NCBI GenBank assembly: GCA_903813345.2
Contig: CAIIXF020000006.1
Location: forward strand, 1,858,001-1,922,000
Length of the DNA: 64,000 bases
DNA from: Owenia fusiformis
Lineage: Eukaryota > Annelida > Polychaeta > Sabellida > Oweniidae
Direction of reading: 5' to 3'
Part shown: piece after piece, positions 36,131-46,300 of the stretch
Numbering within the stretch: position 1 is the stretch's first letter
Layout: each line of letters starts with the position of its first letter
Translations under genes and position numbers: made by a program
Notes under the pieces: generated by a model
What the model saw: only the letters and a program-made list of their open reading frames with translations
The model's database searches: none
Told to the model about the DNA's origin: nothing

Positions 36131-36271
36131 TGTCACCACCTAAATGCTCAAAATATGAGTTCAATCAGATTTGAACTTCTGAGAACTTGTTACAGACACC
36201 AACCACCAACTGCTGTCACTAAAATGGAGACAATAACAATATGTCACCACCTCCACCTTTTGTTGGTGACT
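36131..36271. mobile_element. Short, core-deleted relative of the 14.65-kb tandem-core element
   Basis: Begins TGTCACCACCTAAA and ends with gtcaccacctcc...ttggtgac. The interior keeps atttgaacttctgagaac, a block of accaaccaccaac and ggagacaataacaatatg, all present at the ends of 14651-16236, but has no tandem core. Confidence 0.8.
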
Positions 36272-36395
36272 TAAAAACTCCAAGGACATTCATGTTGTAA
36301 GTTGTAACAAGATGGGAACAGTGATAAATCTGACACTTCAAGTTGAACATCACAATCTAACATATAACAATTGTATCTTTAGGCAGACTGCAGAA

Positions 36396-36401
36396 TTTAT
36401 T
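36396..36401 (-). terminator. RPL32: RPL32 polyadenylation signal AATAAA
   Basis: AATAAA on the minus strand 36 bp after the stop codon. A second AATAAA (complement 36436..36441) overlaps the stop codon itself (GAATAAAC) and is less likely to be the functional one. Confidence 0.6.
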
Positions 36402-36436
36402 TCAACGCTCTGTGGTACATAATATATAAGAATAGT

Positions 36437-39400
36437 TTATTCATTCTCCTCTGAGCGTAGTCTGGCATTGGGGTTGGTCACTTTAATAGAAAGCTGCTGA
36501 GCTCTCTCTACAATGTTCTTTCTTTTCTTGCTGCTGACACCATGAGCAATCTCAGCAGAGAATGTCTTGTTTTGCATCATAAGCACCTCAAGCTCCTGGA
36601 ACACACAAGAGTGACATCTTTTAAATGAGGTAACATTTAAATGCAGTTTTGCCTAAATTGTAAATCTAACAGTTGACTCCAAAGAATTTGAATTTCAATA
36701 AAAGAATTGACTGAAAATGTTGTAGACTGTAAGGATAGACCTGAGACATGATGAAGTCTCAGCACCGAAGACGAAGTCTACATTTCTCTTCCTCACTCTT
36801 CATTCACAAGTAACCATTCTAGTCACCAGTGCCATTGGAGCAGGTACATTCCCTCAAAAGGTTTTGCAAACTTAGCTCCCTAATTAGAATTTATGTTAAA
36901 GCATGTTTACATTTGAATTTCTATTTATATTGGAGATATAAATTAATTTCCCATGACTCCAATCTTTTTAAATTTCTTTGGGTCAATGGGTAAGAAATCA
37001 ATTACTATTCAACTATTTCTTGAAAATCGTGATTCCCCTCTAACCAGTGAGAAATGGTGAGTTCAGGGTAAACTTAGATAACAGGATCAATTTTTTTAAA
37101 TCAAATTTACAAATCTTCAAAGTCAATTTTGAATTTTATTTCACCTTCTGTGTTATTTCAATGGGAAAGATTTCTCAAAATAGAATATTATTCATTGTTA
37201 ACTTTGAAGATGTATAACCTTGTTCGCATATTTAACTATTTACATAACATGAATATTTAAGAAAGCCATAGAATGGATGAATATCCTCTCATACGATTTG
37301 CGTCAAATTTACCATTTCCCATTGATTTACATGAGCATGGTGATTTTCAAAAATTCATTATGTCATGTCATCCATTTCTGACCGTTGTAATCATGGACAA
37401 AATTTAAAAATGGGAATGGAAATAATCTCAATTCATCTTTCTCGCTTCAAAAGTGCTTTTTATCACAGAATATGCAAATAAGAATTCAAACCTAAAGAGG
37501 CTTTAACATGTAACCAGAAGGTCAGGTAGAGCACTTAGGAGGAGGGTGTATGGTCAAGCATGATATATCAAAAATCCCTACTCACAAGACTCTCATCAAA
37601 ATACCACCACATAAAACAATAGTGTCATAAATCTTTAAATGGTGCATAACAAGGTAACAATGGTGCATAACATTCCTAGGTGATTTTCATTAATTTACTT
37701 ACTGAAATATTGTGAACGAGGAATTTTTTGAATCCATCTGGGCACACGTGCTTGGTGTTTTTGTTGGAACCGTAACCAATGTTGGGCATGAGGAACTGCC
37801 CCTTGAAGCGTCTTCTCACTCTGTTGTCAATACCCTTGGGCTTGCGCCATGCTTGCTGAAGTAAAATAAAACATTGGTTTTAGGTAAATTACTTACAATT
37901 ACACATGGTGACATAGAGGCCAGAACATTGTAATTTATTTCAATTCATTTTCATTCATATATTGACAGGGAACCATGTTGATTATTAGATATAGATGTTA
38001 GATTTTTTGTTGTGGACTGTAAGGATAGACCTGAGACATGGTAAAGTCTCAGCACCGAAGACGAAGTCCACATTTCTATCCCTCACTCTTCATTCACAAG
38101 TAACCATTCTAGTCACCAGTGCCATTGGAGCAGGAATAAACATATAGCATTTATAGACATTTTTTGAACAAGGATAACATAGTTCTAGGGGATCATACGA
38201 TTTTTAAAAAAGAATTTCAGCAAATTTATAAGATATATTTTTTCAAGAGAAAGTTCACATGTACAAACAAATTTCTGAATCAATTTTATTTTTTAAAGGT
38301 TTTTCATTTGTTGTGCATATGCATATAATGCACAGTAAGAAAAGCGGGCGGGCCAATTCCAGTTCGCTAAGCAATAAGCTGTCCTTTCCGAGAAAACTGA
38401 TAATATTCTATTTACAAAATTGTAAGATTATTGAGAAGTTCCAAAAGTCAGATTTCCATGATCATTTCAATAATCATTGAAACATGTTACTCACACACTA
38501 GCTCAAATATGACGCAAAGTTTGATTTGCTTGAATATTGAACAAAGAAAAAAATAACTCACAGAAAAAAGCATTTGAAGTTCAGAGATCATAAGACATGC
38601 ATGCACATATTAAACAAAGTGCATGTTTTAAATTACTATTGATTAAAAAGATGGCGACACTTCTATAAAAAAATGAATGTATCCTGTAATACAAACAACT
38701 TCTCCATCTTTCAATGAAATTGATAAAAACTTGATATTTAAAGCTTGACAGATCAAAATTATTTTTTGATAATTTATTGTCAGCTTTGATGTGGTCAGTT
38801 TGAGCTGTTGCTGGTGTCAAATGAAAGACAAGAACACAAATGTGTACAAAATGTCCCCACTAAGTGGTGATCCCGTGAAATGGTTATCCTGAAAATGAGT
38901 AGACAAGACTTTACCAACACAATTTGAGGACGGAAAATCCAAAGTGGCCACCTTAAAATTTACCCAGAATGCCCAAAATTTAGTCAGTTCTAGATTTTCA
39001 TACGAAGAACCACCCCTGAAAATTTGAAATTGATCCGTCACACAGTTAACCAGAAAACATGTAAACAAGACTTTACAGACAAGATTTCAGGATGGAAAAT
39101 CCAAAATGGCTGCCTTGACATTTACCAAGAATGTCAAAAAACTAATCTGTTTGTAGATTTTCATACTAAGAATCATCCCTGAAAATATGAAATTGATCTA
39201 CCAAACGGTTCACCTGAAAACGGGTAGACAAGACTTTACAGACAAGATTTTAGGAGAGAAAATCTAAAATGCCTGCCTTAACATTTACGCAGAATGCAAA
39301 AAAAGTAATCAGATGTAGATTTTCATACAAAGAATCATCCCTGAAAATTTGAAATTGATCTATCAAACCGTTCACCTAAAAACGCGTAGACAAGACTTTA

Positions 39401-41665
39401 CAGGCAAGATTTTAAGACGGAAAATCCAAAATGGCTGCCTTGACATTTACCCAGAATGCAAAAAAACTAATCAGTTCTAGATTTTCATACTAAGAATCAT
39501 TCCTGAAAATTTGAAATTGATCTACCAAACAGTTCACCTGAAAACGAGTAGACAAGACTTTACAGACAAGATTTTAGGACGGAAAATCCAAAATGGCTGC
39601 CTTGACATTTACCCAGAATGCCAAAAAACTAATGAGATCTAGATTTTTATACTAAGAATCATCCGTGAAAATTTGAAATTGATCCACCAAACAGTTCACC
39701 TGAAAACGCGCAGACAAGACTTCACAGACAAGATTTTAGGACCGAAAATCCAAAATGGCCGACAATAAAAAAGTCCTTATGAGTTTTTGCTGATTTCTTT
39801 TTACAAAATTATCACATATAACTACTATTAACAATAAAGTAGGCTTTTACAGCAAAGTACATCTGAAATTATTTATAAAGCTACTAAATAGTTAAAGTAT
39901 GAAAACTCAAAAACACCATTCAATATGATACAAAGTATTATCGCGCGCTAACTTTTCTTAAGACATTCAAAATGGCTGACATGACTGAGCTAGCAGGTCC
40001 AAAACCTAATCAGATCTAGAATCAAGTGAGCTGAACAAGATGTTAAAGTTTTAAAAGCAACTGTAAAGCAGTTTTTCTTAAAGTTTGCAGACAAGGATTT
40101 TAGCATTTGACTTCAAAATGGCCGACAGGAAGTAGGTTTCGAGTTAAAGTTTTTTCATCCACATCTATAGGCACTCATAAGTTATTCCTGAAAATTAGAA
40201 GGTGATATCTGTAGCGGTTTTGGAGAAAACTGCCGGACGTACGGACGGACAGACAGACAGACAACCAACCAGACAGACGGACGCGCCTAGGACGACAATA
40301 TGGCCCCACACTATAATAAGGTTGTTTTCAAAACATTGGACATACTATGAATATTAAATGTAAGTCTTTATTTTGACCAAAAATGTTGAAAATTCCCAAA
40401 GTGGGCCTTTAAGTTTCAATAAAAAAATCCTATACTGTAACAAAAAAATTAGCTACGTTTATGGAGCTGCTCCGCACCCAATATTTAGAGGGGGCTCATA
40501 TCTGAAAAAATTTCCGAATTTTTATAAAATCACACAGATACTGCCTGGCTTCCAAGATGCAAAAATAATTTGTATAGATAGTGCACCTTGAACACCATTT
40601 TTTATGAATGCTGGGGACTCAGTATTAAAAGGATAATTTCAAAATATATAGGTCTGGGAAAGGTTTAAGGCACACTGCGTCGCTATAGAATGAATTGCGC
40701 TACTATTTTCACAATTGTATTGATATTTGGTGTCCAATACACATATCTTGGTATATTTGAAGTCCCAAAACGGCTTAGTTTCAGAAATATTCCAAATTTA
40801 AATTCAAAAATAACCGTTAGCTCCGCACCCTCCGCTCATTTGCTCCGCACCCAATATTTCCCACAGGCTCTGTCTGCTGAGGGTGTATTTTGCCGTTCTA
40901 CTGACGCAATGAAACGGTGAAATGGACTCTAGAAGCAATCCAAGATATACAAATGTCATTCATGTACAATAGGAATATAATTTTTCCATATATTATTACA
41001 AAATGATATTTTGATTTTTAATTTTTTAGCTTTTACTGACACAGTAAAACAATGAAATGTAGACCCGGCAATCATAGATACTAGTATTCCGTAATTTCGC
41101 GGCGTGGACGGAATTTGACAAAACTTCAATTTTTTGCAGAATCCCTGATTTTCATGAAAATCCCGCGGAATTACCAGAATTTCCAGAAATTACATATTTT
41201 ACGATCTCCTACCTTTGCGGGGTATTTGAAGAGTGTCTGTTTATATCCAACAATCAATCATTATTGAGTACAAGTACGATTTCACCGTGAAATTCAACAT
41301 TCTATCACGTTTAAATTCGCTAAAGCGAGTTCGCTAATGACGCGCAGTTCTTACCTAGAAAGTAGCTGACTTCCGTTTCCGTTTGCTACATCAATTTTCA
41401 TCGTTTTTGCAGAATTTGGACTTTTTTTGAAAATTTGTGCAGAATTTCGATTTTCTCCTTGCAGAATTTGCTTTTTTTCTTGCAGAATTTTGATTTTTTT
41501 CATGCAGAAAACTAGTATCTGTGGGCAATGTTGATGTCATCTTCGATTGATGAACTGAAACCTATGTCTTACCTTGACCTTGATGTAGCGATCAGACTGA
41601 TGACGGATAAACTTCTTTGTCCTCTTCTTGACACGCTCCTTCTTGACCAGAGGCCTGATTGCCAT
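36437..41665 (-). CDS. RPL32: Large-subunit ribosomal protein eL32 (RPL32), three coding exons
   Basis: Coding exons are complement(41573..41665), complement(37703..37855) and complement(36437..36595), all phase 0, joining to 134 codons plus stop; the vertebrate protein has 135 residues. Recognisable segments include RPLVKK and [11 protein letters not shown] in the first exon, [18 protein letters not shown] and PNIGYGSN in the second, and EIAHGVSSK and the exact C-terminus [12 protein letters not shown] in the third. eL32 is a structural component of the cytosolic 60S subunit. Donors are gtaaga and gtaagt; acceptors are tttacttcag and gtgttccag. A non-coding first exon lies at about 42035-42073. 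Intron 2 (3.7 kb) holds a snoRNA and a tandem-core transposon; intron 3 holds the second snoRNA copy. Expression probably follows TOP-mRNA control. Confidence 0.97.
36715..36843 (-). ncRNA. H/ACA box snoRNA, copy 1, in RPL32 intron 3
   Basis: Host-sense orientation. The 3' hairpin has a lower stem GTAGACT/AGTCTAC and an upper stem GCTGAGAC/GTCTCAGG, with an ACA box one base after the stem and three bases before the predicted 3' end at 36715. The hinge between hairpins contains AGAGAA, matching the H box ANANNA. The 5' hairpin includes CAC-GTGAC/GTTAC-GTG. H/ACA RNAs guide pseudouridylation by dyskerin complexes; the target is not assigned. Human RPL32 also hosts an H/ACA RNA (SNORA7A), so orthology is possible but untested. 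The second copy is at 38005-38133. Confidence 0.85.
38005..38133 (-). ncRNA. H/ACA box snoRNA, copy 2, in RPL32 intron 2
   Basis: Almost identical to the copy in intron 3. Differences include a compensatory pair change in the lower stem (GTGGACT/AGTCCAC here, GTAGACT/AGTCTAC there) and an H box of ATAGAA instead of AGAGAA, both matching ANANNA. The ACA box is again one base after the stem, with the 3' end at 38005. Conservation stops just beyond both ends of the predicted RNA, as expected if selection or duplication acted on the RNA unit. Confidence 0.87.
38840..40320. mobile_element. Tandem-core non-autonomous element in RPL32 intron 2
   Basis: Six copies of a 161-164-bp unit (gacaagactttac at about 38905, 39065, 39228, 39389, 39550, 39714), each with gaaaatccaaaatggc and cctgaaaatttgaaattgatc. 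After the array come further aaaatggc blocks and a tetranucleotide tract (ggacggacagacagacagac, about 40240-40285). The boundaries are approximate. Same plan as 28680-29811 but with different unit sequence. No protein encoded. Confidence 0.75.
40330..41080. other. RPL32 intron 2, repeat debris
   Basis: The phrase ctccgcacccaatattt occurs twice (about 40470 and 40840). No gene. Confidence 0.4.
41085..41521. repeat. Block with repeated tgcagaattt, bounded by actagtat ends
   Basis: ATACTAGT at the left and ACTAGTAT at the right enclose six or more ttgcagaattt motifs. It resembles a degenerate foldback element in RPL32 intron 2, just downstream of coding exon 1. Confidence 0.45.
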
Positions 41666-42034
41666 CTTGAATTATATTGGTACTAACCTGCAACAGATAT
41701 GTTTAGAGCCCTATCAATATCTAAGAATGTCCCTAGCAAATTGTATCTGTACCATTGCTTCCAATGTTTACCGAAACATTTTTACAATACTTATTCGTGA
41801 ATACAATCAGCTAGTGCAAAAGTTTACATCTAATTTTAGTAAATTTAACAAAAATAAATTAGAAATAAAATGCAGTCACATAAATCGTAATATCTAATTT
41901 AAAAAGACATTGTAATGATACATTGAGACACAAATATGATCAGAAATACTCTATAGTTTTTATATTTTGTGTAATTGAAGCAAGATGATCGTATTTTGTC
42001 ATAGATATTGGTCGATATGTTTAAAAAAAATTAC

Positions 42035-42073
42035 CCAAATGTGATGGGAAAATCCAATATGGCGAAAAGGAAG
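42035..42073 (-). promoter_or_regulatory. RPL32: RPL32 non-coding exon 1 with TOP-like start
   Basis: On the minus strand the sequence CTTCCTTTTCGCC begins at 42073 and leads to a GG|gtaatt donor at 42035. A pyrimidine tract starting with C is the hallmark of ribosomal-protein mRNA 5' ends (TOP motif), and a short untranslated first exon is usual for RPL32. The matching acceptor (tctgttgcag) opens exon 2 at 41687, 22 bases before the ATG. The exact start site is inferred. Confidence 0.65.
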
Positions 42074-42309
42074 TGTAAATGCAAGCGCCACCTATCGTTC
42101 ATACAGCCAACAGAACGCGAATCACAGATGGCAACATATAAAAATACACGTATACAAGAAAATTGTCCAATTCAATTTTTTGAATCGAAAATACAACTCG
42201 TGTGGATCTTTATAGTCTTGCATCAAGTTTCTTCCCCTCTCAATATTGTGATTTACATGATTGACTATTAAAGGCAGCACCAGACCCATTATGGCAGGTG
42301 ACAAATTTC

Positions 42310-42910
42310 AAATTGATGATCTATCCTACATGTATTATCATCAGAAAGATCTGTGTTATTTTATAAATGGCCATCAGGTGTAAAGATTTGTAAATTCTCC
42401 AAATATGATAAACGTGGAAACTTATTTCAGTGGCGGATCCAGCAATTAACAAGGGGGGGGGGGGGGGGGTTTGAGTATGGAAAACAATTTACGCTTGCAT
42501 GGAAAAAAATTTGGGCCCCTTAAATTTTGAAAAAATTAGGCTCATTTTTGATGAATTGGCCAAAAAAGTCCTAAAAAGCCACATATGGCCCATTTCTAGA
42601 GGGCCTACAAAATTTTGGGGCCCAAAAACTAAAAACAATTCTGGGTCCATTAAAGGCCCACCACCGATCACTGTATTTATTTATTATTACTGACTTACCT
42701 TAAAATGGCTCATATTCAGAAATCAACAAGAGACACAATGGTACATGTAAGTTCAGGTCTGTAGCCAGGATTTACGTGTGGGGGGGGAGCGTTTTTACAG
42801 AGGGGGAGCTTTTGCCAAGGGGGCAGGGATTTAGCGGACCACATAGACAATTGGCTGTATAAGTTATACTTGATCGCATAATTATGTGTTTGATCACTCA
42901 AAGAAATGTT
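42310..42910. other. Spacer with poly-G tracts and generic repeat ends
   Basis: Contains gtggcggatccagca followed by a G17 run (about 42454), and ctgtagccaggattt followed by a G8 run (about 42760). Both phrases look like ends of dispersed repeats; a related aatccgccactgg lies near 54403. No gene. Confidence 0.45.
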
Positions 42911-42916
42911 TACAAC

Positions 42917-43090
42917 CCGGTGTGAAAGAAATGATGGTCCCCAGGGATTATGGTCCCCTTTCTTAACGGCCCTTACTGGCCCTAATTGTGTATAAGATTA
43001 TGAGGGAAAGAGTTGTATTTAGGTCACCATATAAATCAATGGAGAGTAGGACCATAATTTGATAGGACCTCCTACCCTTTTACACCTGGT
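42917..43090. mobile_element. CCGGTGTGAAAG-family MITE, copy 4, with target duplication
   Basis: cccggtgtgaaagaaatgat to cccttttacacctg, flanked by GTTTACAA on both sides (left copy ends at about 42916, right copy starts at about 43088). An 8-bp duplication and CAGGTG-type ends suggest a hAT-related MITE. Confidence 0.8.
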
Positions 43091-43170
43091 TTACAAAATC
43101 CAAATTATTAGTGGCAGTGTCCCTTTAATAGAATAACGACAATACAAGCACTAGCTTCTTTATGGTAAAA

Positions 43171-43178
43171 TGACGTCA
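43171..43178. promoter_or_regulatory. CRE-like TGACGTCA upstream of a candidate first exon
   Basis: Perfect ATF/CREB palindrome 140 bp upstream of the ATG at 43320, in a locally more GC-rich stretch (ccgcgcaccttgtctgcgcacc). The position suits a promoter; transcription is not shown. Confidence 0.35.
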
Positions 43179-43319
43179 CATCCAGGGACCATACCGCGCA
43201 CCTTGTCTGCGCACCTTAGATGACCTGTACAATTTTGTTGAAAATGTTCGAGTTTTGGCCTAAATAACAGCGGTTTTATTTTGCATTATCTAATGTAAAG
43301 GCTGTAGAAAGCAAGATCA

Positions 43320-46300
43320 ATGTTTCAAGAAGGGATTGCTGCCAAACAGTTTGCAGAAGCATTGGGAGTTTTGGAAAATGCAACAGTATCACAGGTGGGT
43401 ACTCGGGTGTTTAGAGTTCGTTGCTCCGAGATGGGTGATATGGGTCACAACCTCGTTCTGGAGTTAGACACATTCGGTAATGAAAGAACGTGTGATTCAC
43501 TTACACACAATTTCTTAGGTGTTATGAGCCATGAATCCCCTTACAGTCCAGTTTCATAGAAGCAGATGTGACCCAGAGGTGGCTTTGTGAGATGCTACAC
43601 GCAGAACCTCTTATATGTTTCCTGGAGCAAGAAAATATGAAGAGATAAACTTTTTGAAAAGGTACAGAAAAATCAGGATTTTTTTTCATTCTGTGACTAA
43701 TAAGATTAGTAAGAAGTGAAAGTTATCCCGATCTACTTCACTTGTTATCATACCACAAGTATTTTTTGTTTGGTGTAGTATTTGTGATTACGGTGACTCA
43801 GCGAGTGGTCGTAGCATGTGTAGTACTTTGGAATGGTGTGGGTGGAAGTTTATCAATCAATGTAATATTCAACCCTAATCTTGATTCTCATCAAGGACTC
43901 TCACCTCTTTGTGTGCCATAACTTCACAAGTCGTTCAGTTGACAAAGAAAGGTACGCTGGATAGAAAAATAACCAGGTATTTATACAGTTACTAGAGTTA
44001 TTCTAGATCTACTCAAAACTAACTCGAGATAAGTTATTTGTTATGTTCTTTAGTCAACACATCACACAGATTAGAAGGATTTGGAAGTTCACCATGATGT
44101 CAAACTACACAGGGAGTAACCGAAATTTTAGGTGCTCACATATAGTATGCACTGACGAATGAAGAAAGGATGGAAGGACATCATTATTTTTTTTTACAAT
44201 TTGGCATCTTAAAAAAGATTACCTTATGCTTATATTTCAAAATGATTGGATTAGAGTAGTGTTTCAGTTATTTTAATGTATCACCTTCGAATTGTATAGA
44301 CAATTGATATTTATATACATTTCTGCAATGGCTGTAGTCATTCTCCCATGCATGGGCTTTCGTTTCGTCCCATGTATATCAAGATCAAAACCTAGTTCCA
44401 AACGGTAAACTACATGTCATATTGAAAATATATTTGCAACTGAGAGCTTTGAAAATGATATTTTTGCACTAATTTGACAAAAATCTTGGAGAAATATTCC
44501 CTGATCTACCATTTTTCCACATCACAATTTTAATTGTGTTTTTTGGTCTTATTACCTCACCAAAAATTGCAAAACACTTAAAGTGGTCAGTGTATTAGTT
44601 CACATCTTCTGGATCGCTAACTTAGAATTTACAGCCAGTTACTAATGTCAGACATTAACGACATTTCGTCCAGTTTTCGAACATCACCATTTTTCTTAGA
44701 GCCATTTTTTTTAATTTAAGACGAAATCCTGATGAAATCATGTCATATCTCACCAAGGAGCCGAGCGGGTTCCGTTTTAATTAATGATTTATTTATCTGG
44801 CGATTTTTAAAATATTCAATAAATTTATGACACAGCGTCCAGCTTTTTTTCAAATGGAGTTCACAGTATTCCAGATGAAATCACCTCTAGCCAAGTATTG
44901 GCTAGAGACTCGAGTAAATGTAAATCATTATTTTATCTGTTTTGATCAAATTTGTCAGTGTTTTATCCTTTTCACAGATTTGCAATGTAGATTTTCAACA
45001 GATTTCCAACAGGTTAGCATGTAATTTGGGGAATTTTCAACAGGGTGACATGTGATTTTAAGATTTTCAACAGTGTGTATCAATGCTTGAAAGGTAATCA
45101 TATCAATGCTTGAAAGATCACTAGTGAAACACGTATATATAGTACAAAGCTCATACATAGATTTGCTATTATATTTTTTTACCATACTCATCAACTGCTT
45201 TATGTCGAGATGTTACTTGACCAATGAACTAGTGGGTAAGCAGTTCTCAGAATCTAAAGCCTAAAAATTTGGAGTCTCGTTAATCAAGGTTTTTTGTTTC
45301 TGTTAACATCACATTGAAATGCCTCTGCTGCTTTTTTGTTAACATGTCATTTAAATTTCAAATTTGAAGATTGTATAATTGATTTGATAAAATCAATAGA
45401 ATTTTACATTGTCAACAATGATATACCTATGTAGAACTGTAGAACCAATTGCTTTTTTTTGCATTATACTATATTGATACATATTATGTTTCTAATATCA
45501 TGAAATCATATTAAAGTGGCAGATATATGAATTTCAAATTGTTTTTAATGCACATGTATCTAGTTTGAGTACTTGTACAACATGAATATAAGAAATTTCC
45601 TTTCATTTTCATACATTAGTACATGATGAATGCGATCACAATTCAGTTTTATAATTGGGATACCTGTAATCATTTGCCTATTACCAATTAACAAAAATCA
45701 GTTCATTAAATTTGAACCTATTCAACTTAGAATGAGTAAAAGTATATACCAATTTACTAGTACATAAATGAAATATATGTATTTATGTTCATGTATAATT
45801 CAGTCATTTTGTTTTTGCAAAAAGGTATTCCGGCTGGAAATAGTGTATAAACTTTGACATCTATTAAGATTTTTATTGGTTACATCCCTAGATTTTTATA
45901 ATTTATGGTATTAGACTGGTGTTCCTGGATATCATATATATTGTTTGTATTAGTTCAGCTAGACTTCCCTTGTTTGTCAATAACGGTCCAGGGCTATATA
46001 CTAGGAATATTATCATATTTGCATTTCCATAAAATGAATCTCTGCATACCAGCTGGTTAAATTGTAAATAATTTCTAATGTTTATCATGTACTGAGCCTG
46101 GTTTTTAATAAGTGCAGTTCATATATGTTTGTTTGGCTGAAATGTCAAGTTAAACACATATCTCTGATATGAGATGCCTTGACTAATATAAGGTAAAATT
46201 CAAGTTTGCTTCCTTTTCATCAAATTGATCAGTCATCATGTTTATTCATACTTAATTCACATATACTATATAGTATCTATCACAAATATATATAAGTGAT

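Noticed and set aside
43395-43559. Read-through of the 43.3-kb frame past the gtgggt donor
   Set aside because: Possible, but the tail has no recognisable features; the donor position and downstream exon make splicing more plausible. Neither version is proven.
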